This document shows, piece after piece, positions 53,153 through 61,709 of a stretch of 64,000 bases of DNA. The stretch comes from an uncultured Rhodospirillales bacterium (GTDB lineage Bacteria > Pseudomonadota > Alphaproteobacteria > CACIAM-22H2), in the NCBI GenBank assembly GCA_937926175.1, contig CALANV010000011.1, positions 5,288 to 69,287 of the forward strand. Direction: 5' to 3'. The position numbers and the translations under genes are program-made. The notes under the pieces were generated by a model. The model was not told where the DNA came from, made no database searches, and saw nothing but the letters and a program-made list of their open reading frames with translations. Position 1 is the stretch's first letter. Every line of letters begins with the position of its first letter.

Positions 53153-53695
53153 TTGGCGGTGTTTCCGCCCTCGGCGTTCTGGGACTTCTCGCTTGCGCTC
53201 TATGCGCGCGCGGGCGTGCCCGAGGTATGCCTGCGGCTGCAGGCGCGCCACGGCGTCGACGTCAATCTGCTGTTCTTCTGTCTGTGGGTCGGCCATGCGC
53301 ACGGCGGGATGCTCGACCGCGCCGCGGTCGAACGGCTGAAGGCGCGCGTGCGCGCGATCCACGACGACGTCGTGCGTCCGCTGCGGGCGGCGCGCACGGC
53401 GCTCAAGCCGATGGTCGCGGAGGCAAGCGGCGAATTCGGCGCCATGCTCGGCCGTCTGCGCGCCGAGGTGAAGCGCATCGAACTCGACGCCGAGCATATC
53501 GAGCAGCTGATGCTCGACGCCGAACGGCCAAGCTTGGCGGCATCTGCCGCCGCGGTTGCGCCGCGGGATGCCGCCAGGGCCAATGCCGAAACCTATCTTG
53601 CCGCGCTCGACGTATCGCCCGATGCGAGTGACCGCGCCGATCTCGCGACTCTCATTGCCGCGCTCGACGGTGCGGAAAGCCGAACGAAAACATAG
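53153..53695 (+). CDS. TIGR02444 family protein
   Basis: A 180-aa protein: FWDFSLALYARAGVPEVCLR, RHGVDVNLLFFCLWVGHAHG, followed by helical segments and a variable C-terminus. This matches the uncharacterised TIGR02444 group. A TTG start at 53153 is supported by GGAGG at 53141-53145; the GTG at 53159 has poor spacing. 19 bp after pfkA, likely co-transcribed. Confidence 0.8.
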   Translation: MAVFPPSAFWDFSLALYARAGVPEVCLRLQARHGVDVNLLFFCLWVGHAHGGMLDRAAVERLKARVRAIHDDVVRPLRAARTALKPMVAEASGEFGAMLGRLRAEVKRIELDAEHIEQLMLDAERPSLAASAAAVAPRDAARANAETYLAALDVSPDASDRADLATLIAALDGAESRTKT

Positions 53696-53822
53696 GCTTG
53701 GCCACACTAATCCGGATTTGCGGAGACCTTCGCCGCAACCGCCGCTTGGCAACCACGTGGGCGGAGGCGTAGCATCGATCTGCCATGGGTAATCCAACCC
53801 ATTCCAACAAAGGAGGATGTGG

Positions 53823-53996
53823 ATGACCATCGAAGATCGTGTCGAAACGTTGAAGTCACGGCACGCTCGCCTCGAACACGAGATCGATGAAGAAATCCAC
53901 CGACCACTTCCCGACTGGGTCCACGTCACCCAACTCAAACGCGAAAAGCTTCGCATCAAGGAAGAGATCGAACGAATGACGATGGCCGCGCGCTGA
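53823..53996 (+). CDS. YdcH/DUF465 family small protein
   Basis: A 57-aa protein starting MTIEDRVETLKSRHARLEHE with LPDWVHVTQLKREKLRIKEE. The ATG at 53823 has a near-perfect AAAGGAGGATG ribosome-binding site. It is a two-helix coiled-coil DUF465 member, the second in this region. Too small for many gene callers. Function unknown. Confidence 0.85.
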   Translation: MTIEDRVETLKSRHARLEHEIDEEIHRPLPDWVHVTQLKREKLRIKEEIERMTMAAR

Positions 53997-54630
53997 AAAC
54001 CGGCGCGCACCTTCTCGTCCGGCCGCCCGCGGAACATACGGCCGGCGACTTTGACGAGCCGTCATGTCGACTCCGATGCGTCCCGTCACGGGCCGCGGAG
54101 TCGACGGACGGCTCTTGTCGTTCAGGGGCGGCCGATTCGTCTTGACTGATTCGTGTCGATCGCACCGGCGCGCGACGGCTTGCACCAAACGATGCAGCCG
54201 CTCGCCACGCCTCATGCGTCGCGCATCAGGCGATGGCGTCTGCTTTCCGGACCGTCTCCCGCGAATCCGCGTCGCCGCCCGTGATGCCGTTGCATGAACC
54301 CGAGATGACCTGACACGTGGGCCGTCGAGAGGTTTCGGGGATCCGACAATCCGTATATGCAAAGCCGGCGGGCGATGCTACTTTATATTCCATAAGAAAG
54401 CGGCCGCGGCCCGCCCTCGCTTTCAGGGGCGGTGCTGCGAGAAAGATCGCACACGGAAGGGCGGGGGAGGTCCGTGGCGTTCGAAGACTTCTTCTCAGGT
54501 TCGGGGGGCGCTTATCTTGGCAAAATTCGGTCGGCGCGTTGCGCGTCGCCGGCGACGTCGCGGGGGTCTGCTGGCGTTGGGGAAACGGTAGCGGTCCTGA
54601 CCGTGGCCGGGCCTTCGTTGGGGGCGGCAC
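53997..54630. other. region upstream of the cas operon, no gene seen
   Basis: 634 bp with no protein-like frame. An AT-rich patch (CTACTTTATATTCCATAAG, 54378-54396) contains the only plausible -10-like element before cas3, so the operon promoter may lie there. No CRISPR repeats were recognised on this side. Confidence 0.45.
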
Positions 54631-57375
54631 ATGCAGCCGACTGACGGGGCAGCCGACCGCTTCCGCGAGAATTTCGCGGCGCTGACCGGACATACGCCGT
54701 TTCGTTGGCAGCAGCGGCTCTATCTCGAGCACTTCCTCAAAGGCAATATTCCCGCCGCGCTCGACCTGCCGACCGGCCTCGGCAAGACCTCGGTGATCGC
54801 GATCTGGTATCTGGCGCTGAAGGCAGGCGCTTCTCTGCCGCGGCGCCTCGTCTATGTGGTCGACCGGCGCGCGGTCGTCGACCAGGCGACCACAGTCGCC
54901 GACGAGATCAAGCGGAAATCGAACGACGCGGCGCTGCGTGTCAGTACGCTGCGCGGACAGCACGTCGACAACAAAGAGTGGCTGGAGGACCCGGCCGCGC
55001 CCGCGATCATCGTCGGTACCGTCGACATGATCGGGTCGCGCCTGCTCTTTTCCGGCTATGGCGTGACGCGCGGCATGCGTCCCTATCATGCGGGATTGCT
55101 GGGGGCCGATACGCTCGTGGTGCTGGACGAGGCGCATCTGGTGCCGCCGTTCGAGCGGCTTCTCGAGCGGATCCAGAACGACGCCAAAGAGTTCGGGCCC
55201 CGCGATCCGGCGGCGCGGGAAATCGTGCCGCCGTTCCGCCTGATGTCCCTGTCCGCCACGGGTCGCGCCGACGCAGGCAACGACGGGCGAACGGTTTTCC
55301 GGCTTGTGCCCGAGGACTATGCCGACGAGGAAGTCGAGAAGCGGCTGAAAGCACGCAAGCGCCTGCGACTCGAGGCGACCGGCGATGCCAAGGCCTTGGC
55401 ATCGTCGCTTGCCGAACACGCCTGGCAGCTTTCGGGCAAGGGCGCGAAGGCAATCCGATGCATCGTCTACTGCGACAAGCGCGACGTCGCCGAAAAAACG
55501 AAGACGGAACTCGACAGGCGGGCAAAGGGAAAGGCGCATGTCGAGCTCTTCGTCGGCGCGCGACGCGTCAAGGAGCGAGAGGACGCGAAGAAAAGATTGG
55601 AGGAACTTGGCTTTCTCGCCGGAAGCGAGGTGGAACTCGACAAACCTGCGTTCCTGGTCGCGACTTCCGCCGGCGAAGTCGGCGTCGACCTCGATGCCGA
55701 TCACATGGTCTGCGACCTCGTACCCATCGATCGCATGATCCAGCGCCTCGGGCGCGTCAACCGGCGGGGCGGCGCAGGACGCGAGGCGAGAATCATCGTC
55801 CTCGCCGTGCCACCTACGCCTGCCCGGTCCGGGGCAGCGGACGAGGCCACGGACGAGGTCGATCTCGAGGCCAAGCAGAAGTGGCGGGAAGCGATCGAGG
55901 CGCTTCCGCCGGACAAGGAAGAATGGCGCGATGCAAGCCCCGAAGCCTTGACGAGGCTCAAGGCGAGCAATCCGTCGCTGATCGACGCCGCGTCCACGCC
56001 GGAGCCGCTTCGCCCGGCGCTCAGCCGCGCGCTCGTCGATGCCTGGTCGATGACCTCGCTGGCGCAGCATACGGGACGACCGGAGGTCGGACCGTGGCTC
56101 AGAGGCTGGGTCGACGACAAGCCGCAAACCGTGGTCGTGTGGCGCAAGTACCTGCCGGTGCGCGTCAATGGCGACGATGCATCTCCCAGGGAAATCGAAA
56201 GGTTCTTCGAGGCAGCCGTTCCCCATCTCAGCGAAAAGCTCGAGACGGAGACCTGGCACGTTGCGGAATGGCTGATCGCGCGCGCAACGGCATTGCTGGG
56301 GGCCACGCAGGGAATACGCAGGCAAGCGAATCTTCCGGCGCCGGCGGGCGAGGCATGCCCGCTCGGCGGGGACGACGTCGCCGCGATCACGCTTGGACGG
56401 GACGGGCAGTTTCAAAAGACATACCGCCTCAAGGACCTGCTTCCACCCGGGGCCAGAGGACCATTTCGGAAGACCCTCGAACGGGACCTCGCGGACGTGG
56501 CCCTCATCGTCGATGCGCGCATCGCGGGCTTGCGCGATGGCCTGCTCAATGCCGAGGAAGATGATCCGCCGCCGGTCGCGGATGCCGGCGAGGGCTGGTT
56601 GATCGGCGAGAACGGCGAGCCGGTCGCAGGCTTCCGTGTGCGCCCGGCAAGGGCGGACGAGGAGCCGGCGGAAACGGCCGATTGGCATCCAACCTTCCTT
56701 TTCGCGGTCGAGCGCGACGACGAGGGCGAGCCCTTGCGCCAGCTCGTCGTCGAAAAATGGAAGGGGGCGGTGACGGGCGAGGAAGAGCGATCCATCTCGA
56801 ACGCGCAAAGCCTTGCCGAGCACCAGTGCTGGACGGCGGAACAGGCCGCCGCTCTCGCACGCACGCTGGGGCTTCGCGGTGACCTGGCCAGGGCCCTCGA
56901 GATCGCCGCGCGTCTGCACGACGAGGGCAAACGGGCATCGCGCTGGCAGCGGGCGTTCAATGCGCCCGACGACGGCGTGATCTATGCGAAAACCAGGGGC
57001 CCCTTCAATCCTCACATCCTCGGACCCTACCGTCATGAGTTCGGCTCGCTGCGGTATGCGGAAGAGGACGCACAGTTCCGAGAACTCGATTCCGAACTTC
57101 AGGAACTGGTTCTCCACCTGATCGCCGCCCATCACGGTCGTGCGCGGCCGATCATCGAAACGGATGGCTGCGAGGATGCGCCTTCTTCCGTGCTGAAGGC
57201 GCGGGCGCGCGATGTCACCCTGCGATTTGCCCGACTGCAGGAACGGTGGGGGCCCTGGGGGCTCGCCTGGCTCGAGGCGCTGCTGCGCGCCGCGGATCAG
57301 AAAGTCTCGCGCCTGAACGACGCACGGCAGCACAACGAGCGCCGCCAACCACACAAGACCGAGGAGATCGTCTGA
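54631..57375 (+). CDS. cas3: type I-G (I-U) Cas3 helicase with C-terminal HD nuclease
   Basis: A 914-aa protein. The SF2 helicase has Walker A LPTGLGKTS (46-54), DEAH box VVLDEAHL (Asp166-His169), LSATG (about 208) and QRLGRVNRRG (371-380). A C-terminal HD domain carries His763-Asp764 in ARLHDEGKRASRWQ and LIAAHHGRARP near the end. Helicase-first with HD last is the order of the I-G (formerly I-U) Cas3; most other Cas3 have HD first. It unwinds and degrades invader DNA recruited by Cascade. First of six cas genes, sharing one base with cas8u2. Confidence 0.93.
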   Translation: MQPTDGAADRFRENFAALTGHTPFRWQQRLYLEHFLKGNIPAALDLPTGLGKTSVIAIWYLALKAGASLPRRLVYVVDRRAVVDQATTVADEIKRKSNDAALRVSTLRGQHVDNKEWLEDPAAPAIIVGTVDMIGSRLLFSGYGVTRGMRPYHAGLLGADTLVVLDEAHLVPPFERLLERIQNDAKEFGPRDPAAREIVPPFRLMSLSATGRADAGNDGRTVFRLVPEDYADEEVEKRLKARKRLRLEATGDAKALASSLAEHAWQLSGKGAKAIRCIVYCDKRDVAEKTKTELDRRAKGKAHVELFVGARRVKEREDAKKRLEELGFLAGSEVELDKPAFLVATSAGEVGVDLDADHMVCDLVPIDRMIQRLGRVNRRGGAGREARIIVLAVPPTPARSGAADEATDEVDLEAKQKWREAIEALPPDKEEWRDASPEALTRLKASNPSLIDAASTPEPLRPALSRALVDAWSMTSLAQHTGRPEVGPWLRGWVDDKPQTVVVWRKYLPVRVNGDDASPREIERFFEAAVPHLSEKLETETWHVAEWLIARATALLGATQGIRRQANLPAPAGEACPLGGDDVAAITLGRDGQFQKTYRLKDLLPPGARGPFRKTLERDLADVALIVDARIAGLRDGLLNAEEDDPPPVADAGEGWLIGENGEPVAGFRVRPARADEEPAETADWHPTFLFAVERDDEGEPLRQLVVEKWKGAVTGEEERSISNAQSLAEHQCWTAEQAAALARTLGLRGDLARALEIAARLHDEGKRASRWQRAFNAPDDGVIYAKTRGPFNPHILGPYRHEFGSLRYAEEDAQFRELDSELQELVLHLIAAHHGRARPIIETDGCEDAPSSVLKARARDVTLRFARLQERWGPWGLAWLEALLRAADQKVSRLNDARQHNERRQPHKTEEIV

Positions 57376-58424
57376 TGGCAGAAGCGGAAATCCCTGTCGA
57401 TCTCTTCAACCCCGGGCAGGTTTTCGCCTGTCTCGGTTTTCTGGAGGCCGCGGATATCCTCCTTGAGGATGTCGAAGGCGGTTTCGACTGGAGCAGCGAG
57501 GCGGACGTGAAATTCGTTCTTCGTGCAAAAGGGGAGCGAAATCCGGTCGAGCATGTCCTGAATTTTCTCGCAGAAGCCCAAATCGAAAGCTGGGGGCCCG
57601 TCGGTTACAAAAACCCCGTTCCGAAAAAAGGCGGCAGAACTGACGAAGACGATGGCGATCAGGATGATGAACGAGATGATGCCGAATCAGATGTGGCGGA
57701 AGCATCAATCGTCTTATCCAAGGTATTTCCCGATCGCACAGGCGATCGTATGTCGTTGCCGATCCGCCTTGGTGGGGGAAACCAGCCAATCGTAGAACTC
57801 GGCCACTGGGCCGACGGTTCGAGCCGAAACAATTTCAAGCTCTATGCGGGCAATCGTTCTGCGGACAAGATCGCACGCGCGATGCTCAAGGGCGTGCGCA
57901 AAAAACTTACCAAGAAACAGAAAGCCCGTGGCGCACCCGGCGATCTGGTATCGAAGGGCATAAAGCAACTTTGGGAAGACGCTCGTCAGCAGCTAGTAAA
58001 AGATCCGCTGAACCAGCTGACCCCGATAGGCGGCAGATTCAATTTTGATCCGCGAGGAGCCTGGACCGCTATCGACGCCGGCTATTCGCCCGATCGTCAG
58101 AATCATCAGGTCACAGCCAGCCCGGTCGTGGAATTCCTGGCGGCTTGGGGGTTGGAAAACGCGCGCCCCAGAGAAATTAGTGAGGATTATCAGGATCTGG
58201 TTGGCGATGACGGTTGGAACGGTTTGGGAAACTCGCGCCCTAGAGAGATTGGCAAAAGGTTGGTCGGTTACGCCGCATGGGGCATCCCTTTGCGCCCCAT
58301 ACTGGCTCGGGCCGCATTCTGCGGTGCTCTGACCACGGTTCCACTGAAACACTTCCGTTTCGAACTCAAAATGTCGGGAAAGAACAAAGTCGTGACCTTT
58401 GCTGAAATGGAGCCGCAGCCATGA
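57375..58424 (+). CDS. cas8u2: type I-G Cas8u2/Csb3 subunit
   Basis: A 349-aa protein starting MAEAEIPVDLFNPGQVFACL. It matches the Csb3/Cas8u2-type family by its opening (FNPGQVFACLGFLEAADIL), PIRLGGGNQPIVELGHWADG, and position after cas3. A strongly acidic linker (about residues 89-107: DEDDGDQDDERDDAESD) is conspicuous. It is probably the large-subunit equivalent of Cascade, replacing the larger Csx17 (Cas8u1) found in other I-G loci. ATG overlaps the cas3 stop; overlaps cas7 by four bases. Confidence 0.78.
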   Translation: MAEAEIPVDLFNPGQVFACLGFLEAADILLEDVEGGFDWSSEADVKFVLRAKGERNPVEHVLNFLAEAQIESWGPVGYKNPVPKKGGRTDEDDGDQDDERDDAESDVAEASIVLSKVFPDRTGDRMSLPIRLGGGNQPIVELGHWADGSSRNNFKLYAGNRSADKIARAMLKGVRKKLTKKQKARGAPGDLVSKGIKQLWEDARQQLVKDPLNQLTPIGGRFNFDPRGAWTAIDAGYSPDRQNHQVTASPVVEFLAAWGLENARPREISEDYQDLVGDDGWNGLGNSRPREIGKRLVGYAAWGIPLRPILARAAFCGALTTVPLKHFRFELKMSGKNKVVTFAEMEPQP

Positions 58425-59500
58425 CCGCACCGCAGACATTGTCGCATGATGTCATCAATTCCTGGACGGACGCTTCGAGTGGCCCAGTAGCGCTTCATCT
58501 GAAGCAGAAGCTCGTGTCCGTGGAAGGCGAGAATGCCGTCATCTTTCCGCCGACCTATACCGACGGTTACAACATCGACGTGCTTTCCGACGGAACCAAG
58601 GTCGTCACCATCGACAGCGTCGGTTCACAGGCAAACCGCATGGAGCCGATCTTCAAGGAAGGGGCGTACGCCTCGCTCGTACCTCAGATCGAGATCCTTA
58701 TTGGAAACGAAAAGACCATCACCATATTCGACGCCGGGCACCGCCTGGGTGATGCCATCATTCGCTGCGTCGCCAAGGACGAGGCGAGTGGTTTCGATTT
58801 GAAACAAGCCGCATACGACGCTTTCCGGCAACTGCTCGATAACGACGATGCAACGGCGATCGCCAAACTGGCCCCGACGTCCCTCGTATTCGGCGCATGG
58901 GATTCGCGCGAGACGCAGGCAAAGCTTCCCCGTATCGTGCAGTCAGTGATCCGCGCCTGGGATGTCGATGAGCTGCATCGATCGGCGCAGTATGGTCCGC
59001 CAATCAACTATGCGGAGTTCGAGGTATTCAGCGACGACGAAAAGAAATCTCAGGAAGGAGATCCCAGAAGCCCACTTGCGCAGCGCGGGTTTGTGCATGT
59101 GCCGGCCGGCAAGATGCCTGGCGGCGTCTTCGTACGCGGCCGAATCGAACGTGACGTCACGATCAACCTCGTCGCATTGAGGCGTCTCAGGGGCGAGAAC
59201 GGTACGGCGCTGCGGCGTTATATCCTGGGGTTGTCACTTGTTGCGGCGACAGTGCCACCCGATCCGTTTCTGCGTCAGGGCTGTTTGCTCGTTCCCGATG
59301 TCAACGCACCGGGGCAATGGACAATCGTCGAACGAAACGGCGCACGTACGCCGGTCGAACTCGATGAGAAACTGGCTCTCGACTATGCGCAAGCGGCGGC
59401 GCGGGCTTTCGGTGTCGGTCCGAACCGGCGAGTCGCGTTCAGTAAGACCCTGGCCAAGGAGGACGCCAAGAAATCGGGTAAGAGAAACAAGGCCGCGTAA
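58421..59500 (+). CDS. csb1: type I-G Cas7 (Csb1) backbone subunit
   Basis: A 359-aa Csb1/Cas7u protein: VALHLKQKLVSVEGENAVIF, GYNIDVLSDGTKVVTIDSVG, SLVPQIEIL, SLVFGAWDSRETQAKLPRIV, SVIRAWDVDELHRSAQYGPP. It forms the crRNA-binding filament of Cascade. It overlaps cas8u2 by four bases (ATGA) and is nine bases from csb2, i.e. tightly coupled. The C-terminus is basic (KKSGKRNKAA). Confidence 0.88.
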   Translation: MTAPQTLSHDVINSWTDASSGPVALHLKQKLVSVEGENAVIFPPTYTDGYNIDVLSDGTKVVTIDSVGSQANRMEPIFKEGAYASLVPQIEILIGNEKTITIFDAGHRLGDAIIRCVAKDEASGFDLKQAAYDAFRQLLDNDDATAIAKLAPTSLVFGAWDSRETQAKLPRIVQSVIRAWDVDELHRSAQYGPPINYAEFEVFSDDEKKSQEGDPRSPLAQRGFVHVPAGKMPGGVFVRGRIERDVTINLVALRRLRGENGTALRRYILGLSLVAATVPPDPFLRQGCLLVPDVNAPGQWTIVERNGARTPVELDEKLALDYAQAAARAFGVGPNRRVAFSKTLAKEDAKKSGKRNKAA

Positions 59501-59508
59501 GTGCGATC

Positions 59509-61707
59509 ATGCCCCGCGCGCTGCTCCTCACCGTTCGTTATCATGACGGGCGCTATCACGGCGTCGGTGACTGGCCGCCGTCGCCGGCGCGGCTGTTTCA
59601 GGCGCTGATTGCCGGCGCGGCACGGGGCAGCGACCTCGCCGAGGCGGATCGGGAGGCGCTGGCGTGGCTCGAGCGGCTCGATCCGCCCCTGATCGCGGCG
59701 CCGACGTCGCGTCTCGGCCGGGGCTTCAAGACATACGTGCCCAACAACGACCTGGATGCGGTCAGCGACGATCTCCGGTCTATCAGCGAAATCCGTGTCG
59801 AGAAGTTCGTCAGGCCGCGTCTCTTCGACGCGCGCGTTCCCTTCCTCTATCGTTGGCACTTCGAGGGCAGCGACGCACAGGCGCAGGCCATCTGCCGGAT
59901 CGCCGAGCGGCTTTATCAGCTCGGGCGCGGGGTCGATATGGCCTGGGCCAGGGCGGAGATTCTGGAGGTGCAAGAAGCCGAAGCGCGCTTCACAAACTAT
60001 CCGGGTCAAGTTTACCGGCCGTCGAATGGGAGCGGCGGGATTACGCTGCCTTGCCCGGTGGCGGGCTCGCTGGAGAGCCTCGTCAAGCGTCATCTGGACC
60101 AGCGCAAACGCCTGTCGGTTGACCAAAGTGGCAAAGTCGGACGGCAAGTCTTCACCCAGCCGCGCCGGCCCCGATTCTCGCTACAATCCTACGATTGCCC
60201 GCGGAAATATCTGCTCTATGAGCTGCGGGGCCTGGGGGCACAAGCATCGAGGTCCGGGCCAGGTTTCGCACCCTGGCCTTTCACCGGGCCGGTCACGCTC
60301 GCCGAGCGCGTGCGCGATCTCGCGGCAGCGCGACTGACCAAGGCACTTTCCGACAAGACCGCATTGATCGAAAGGGTCTTCATCGGCCGTGGTGCGGGTG
60401 AGGCGGACAAGGACATCCGCATTCGCATCATTCCGTTGCCGTCCATCGGTCATCCGCACGCGGAGCGGTCCATCCGTCGGCTGCTGGTGGAGGTTCCGCC
60501 GGACTGTCCGCTTCGGTTCGAGGATATCGACTGGGCGTTCTCCGGCCTGGAGATCCGCGACGCGGCGACGGGCCCGTCATCGGGCCGGATCCTGATACGC
60601 ACCGAGAACCACGGAATGCTGCGGCAATATGGGATTTCCCGGGCGACGGAAGACGGCGCCTTCCGGCGCTGGCGGACCGTCACGCCCGCAGCGCTACCCC
60701 ATCATCCGCTTCAGAAGGGGCGCAAGAAAACGGGCAGCGAGCGGCAGGCGGCGGAAGCGGCATCGGCCAGGGCCGCGATGGATGCCCTGCGTCATGCGCG
60801 GATCGACACCCGCGTATCCAGCGTCAGTGTCCAGCGCGAGCCGTTCGAGGCCAAGGGCGCACGCGCCGAGAGCTTCGCACACGGCACCCGCTTCCCCAGG
60901 GAGCGTCTTCGGCATGTCGAGGTGGTCTTCGCCGAACCCGTGACCGGGCCGGTCGTCATCGGCGATGGACGCTATCTGGGACTCGGCCTTATGGCGCCGG
61001 TCCGTGACCGCGAAGCGCCATCGGTCGTCCGTTTCAGCATCGCGGCGGCAAAGCTTCCGCCTGCTGCGGCCGCGCAAGGGGTCTTGCGCGCGGTGCGCCG
61101 CGCGCTGATGGCGCTCGACCGCGATCTCGACCCCCAGGGACGGGTGAGCACGTTGTTCTCGGGCCATGAAGCGGATGGCAAACCGGCGGGCGACGGCCAT
61201 CATCGACACGTGTTCCTTGCCGCCGGATTGGATGCAGAAGGCAAATGCATCGCGCGGCTCTACGTGATCCGCCCCGACGCTGCGGACCGCAGCGCCGATC
61301 CCGACCCGCAGGACGTCGCGCGCTTTCAGCGCGTCGTGTCGCGATTCCGAACGGTGCGGGCTGGGGCTTTGGGTATTCTGGAACTCCTGCCGGTCGAGGC
61401 GTCGGAAGCGAACGATGGCCTCCTGGCCGCTGGTCGCCGCTGGATATCGCAAACCGACTATCGCCCCACGCGCCATCCGAAGAAGGGTCAGGATCCGGCC
61501 CAATTCGTGGCGGCGGACTGCGCGGCCGAGTGCCGTCGCCGCAACCTGCCGGCGCCGCGCGAGGTGCGCGTCATCGAATTGAGGGAGGGGCCGCGCGGTG
61601 GCATCCGCGCGCGGCTCGAAATCGACTTCGCCGTCGCCGTCAGGGGCCCGATCCTGCTCGGGCGCGGCTCGCATATGGGGGAGGGCGTTTTCGTGCCCCG
61701 GAACTGA
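59509..61707 (+). CDS. csb2: type I-G Cas5-Cas6 fusion (Csb2)
   Basis: A 732-aa Csb2 protein: N-terminal Cas5-like part (LLLTVRYHDGRYHGVGDWPP, SPARLFQALIAG) and C-terminal Cas6-like part. Two Gly-rich loops, GDGRYLGLGLM (485-495) and GRGSHMGEGVF (718-728), mark the ends of two RAMP modules. GHHRH (His564/565/567) may hold the RNA-cleavage histidine. The protein should process pre-crRNA and cap the crRNA 5' handle. Length is long for the family. ATG at 59509. Confidence 0.87.
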   Translation: MPRALLLTVRYHDGRYHGVGDWPPSPARLFQALIAGAARGSDLAEADREALAWLERLDPPLIAAPTSRLGRGFKTYVPNNDLDAVSDDLRSISEIRVEKFVRPRLFDARVPFLYRWHFEGSDAQAQAICRIAERLYQLGRGVDMAWARAEILEVQEAEARFTNYPGQVYRPSNGSGGITLPCPVAGSLESLVKRHLDQRKRLSVDQSGKVGRQVFTQPRRPRFSLQSYDCPRKYLLYELRGLGAQASRSGPGFAPWPFTGPVTLAERVRDLAAARLTKALSDKTALIERVFIGRGAGEADKDIRIRIIPLPSIGHPHAERSIRRLLVEVPPDCPLRFEDIDWAFSGLEIRDAATGPSSGRILIRTENHGMLRQYGISRATEDGAFRRWRTVTPAALPHHPLQKGRKKTGSERQAAEAASARAAMDALRHARIDTRVSSVSVQREPFEAKGARAESFAHGTRFPRERLRHVEVVFAEPVTGPVVIGDGRYLGLGLMAPVRDREAPSVVRFSIAAAKLPPAAAAQGVLRAVRRALMALDRDLDPQGRVSTLFSGHEADGKPAGDGHHRHVFLAAGLDAEGKCIARLYVIRPDAADRSADPDPQDVARFQRVVSRFRTVRAGALGILELLPVEASEANDGLLAAGRRWISQTDYRPTRHPKKGQDPAQFVAADCAAECRRRNLPAPREVRVIELREGPRGGIRARLEIDFAVAVRGPILLGRGSHMGEGVFVPRN

Positions 61708-61709
61708 CC

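Noticed and set aside
54226..57354. Long open frame antisense to cas3
   Set aside because: Mirrors the GC-rich third positions of cas3; no domain or ribosome-binding site.
61245..61709. N-terminal extension of the Cas4-Cas1 frame inside csb2
   Set aside because: It overlaps csb2 in another frame and lacks Cas4-like sequence; the GTG at 61710 fits the known Cas4 N-terminus.
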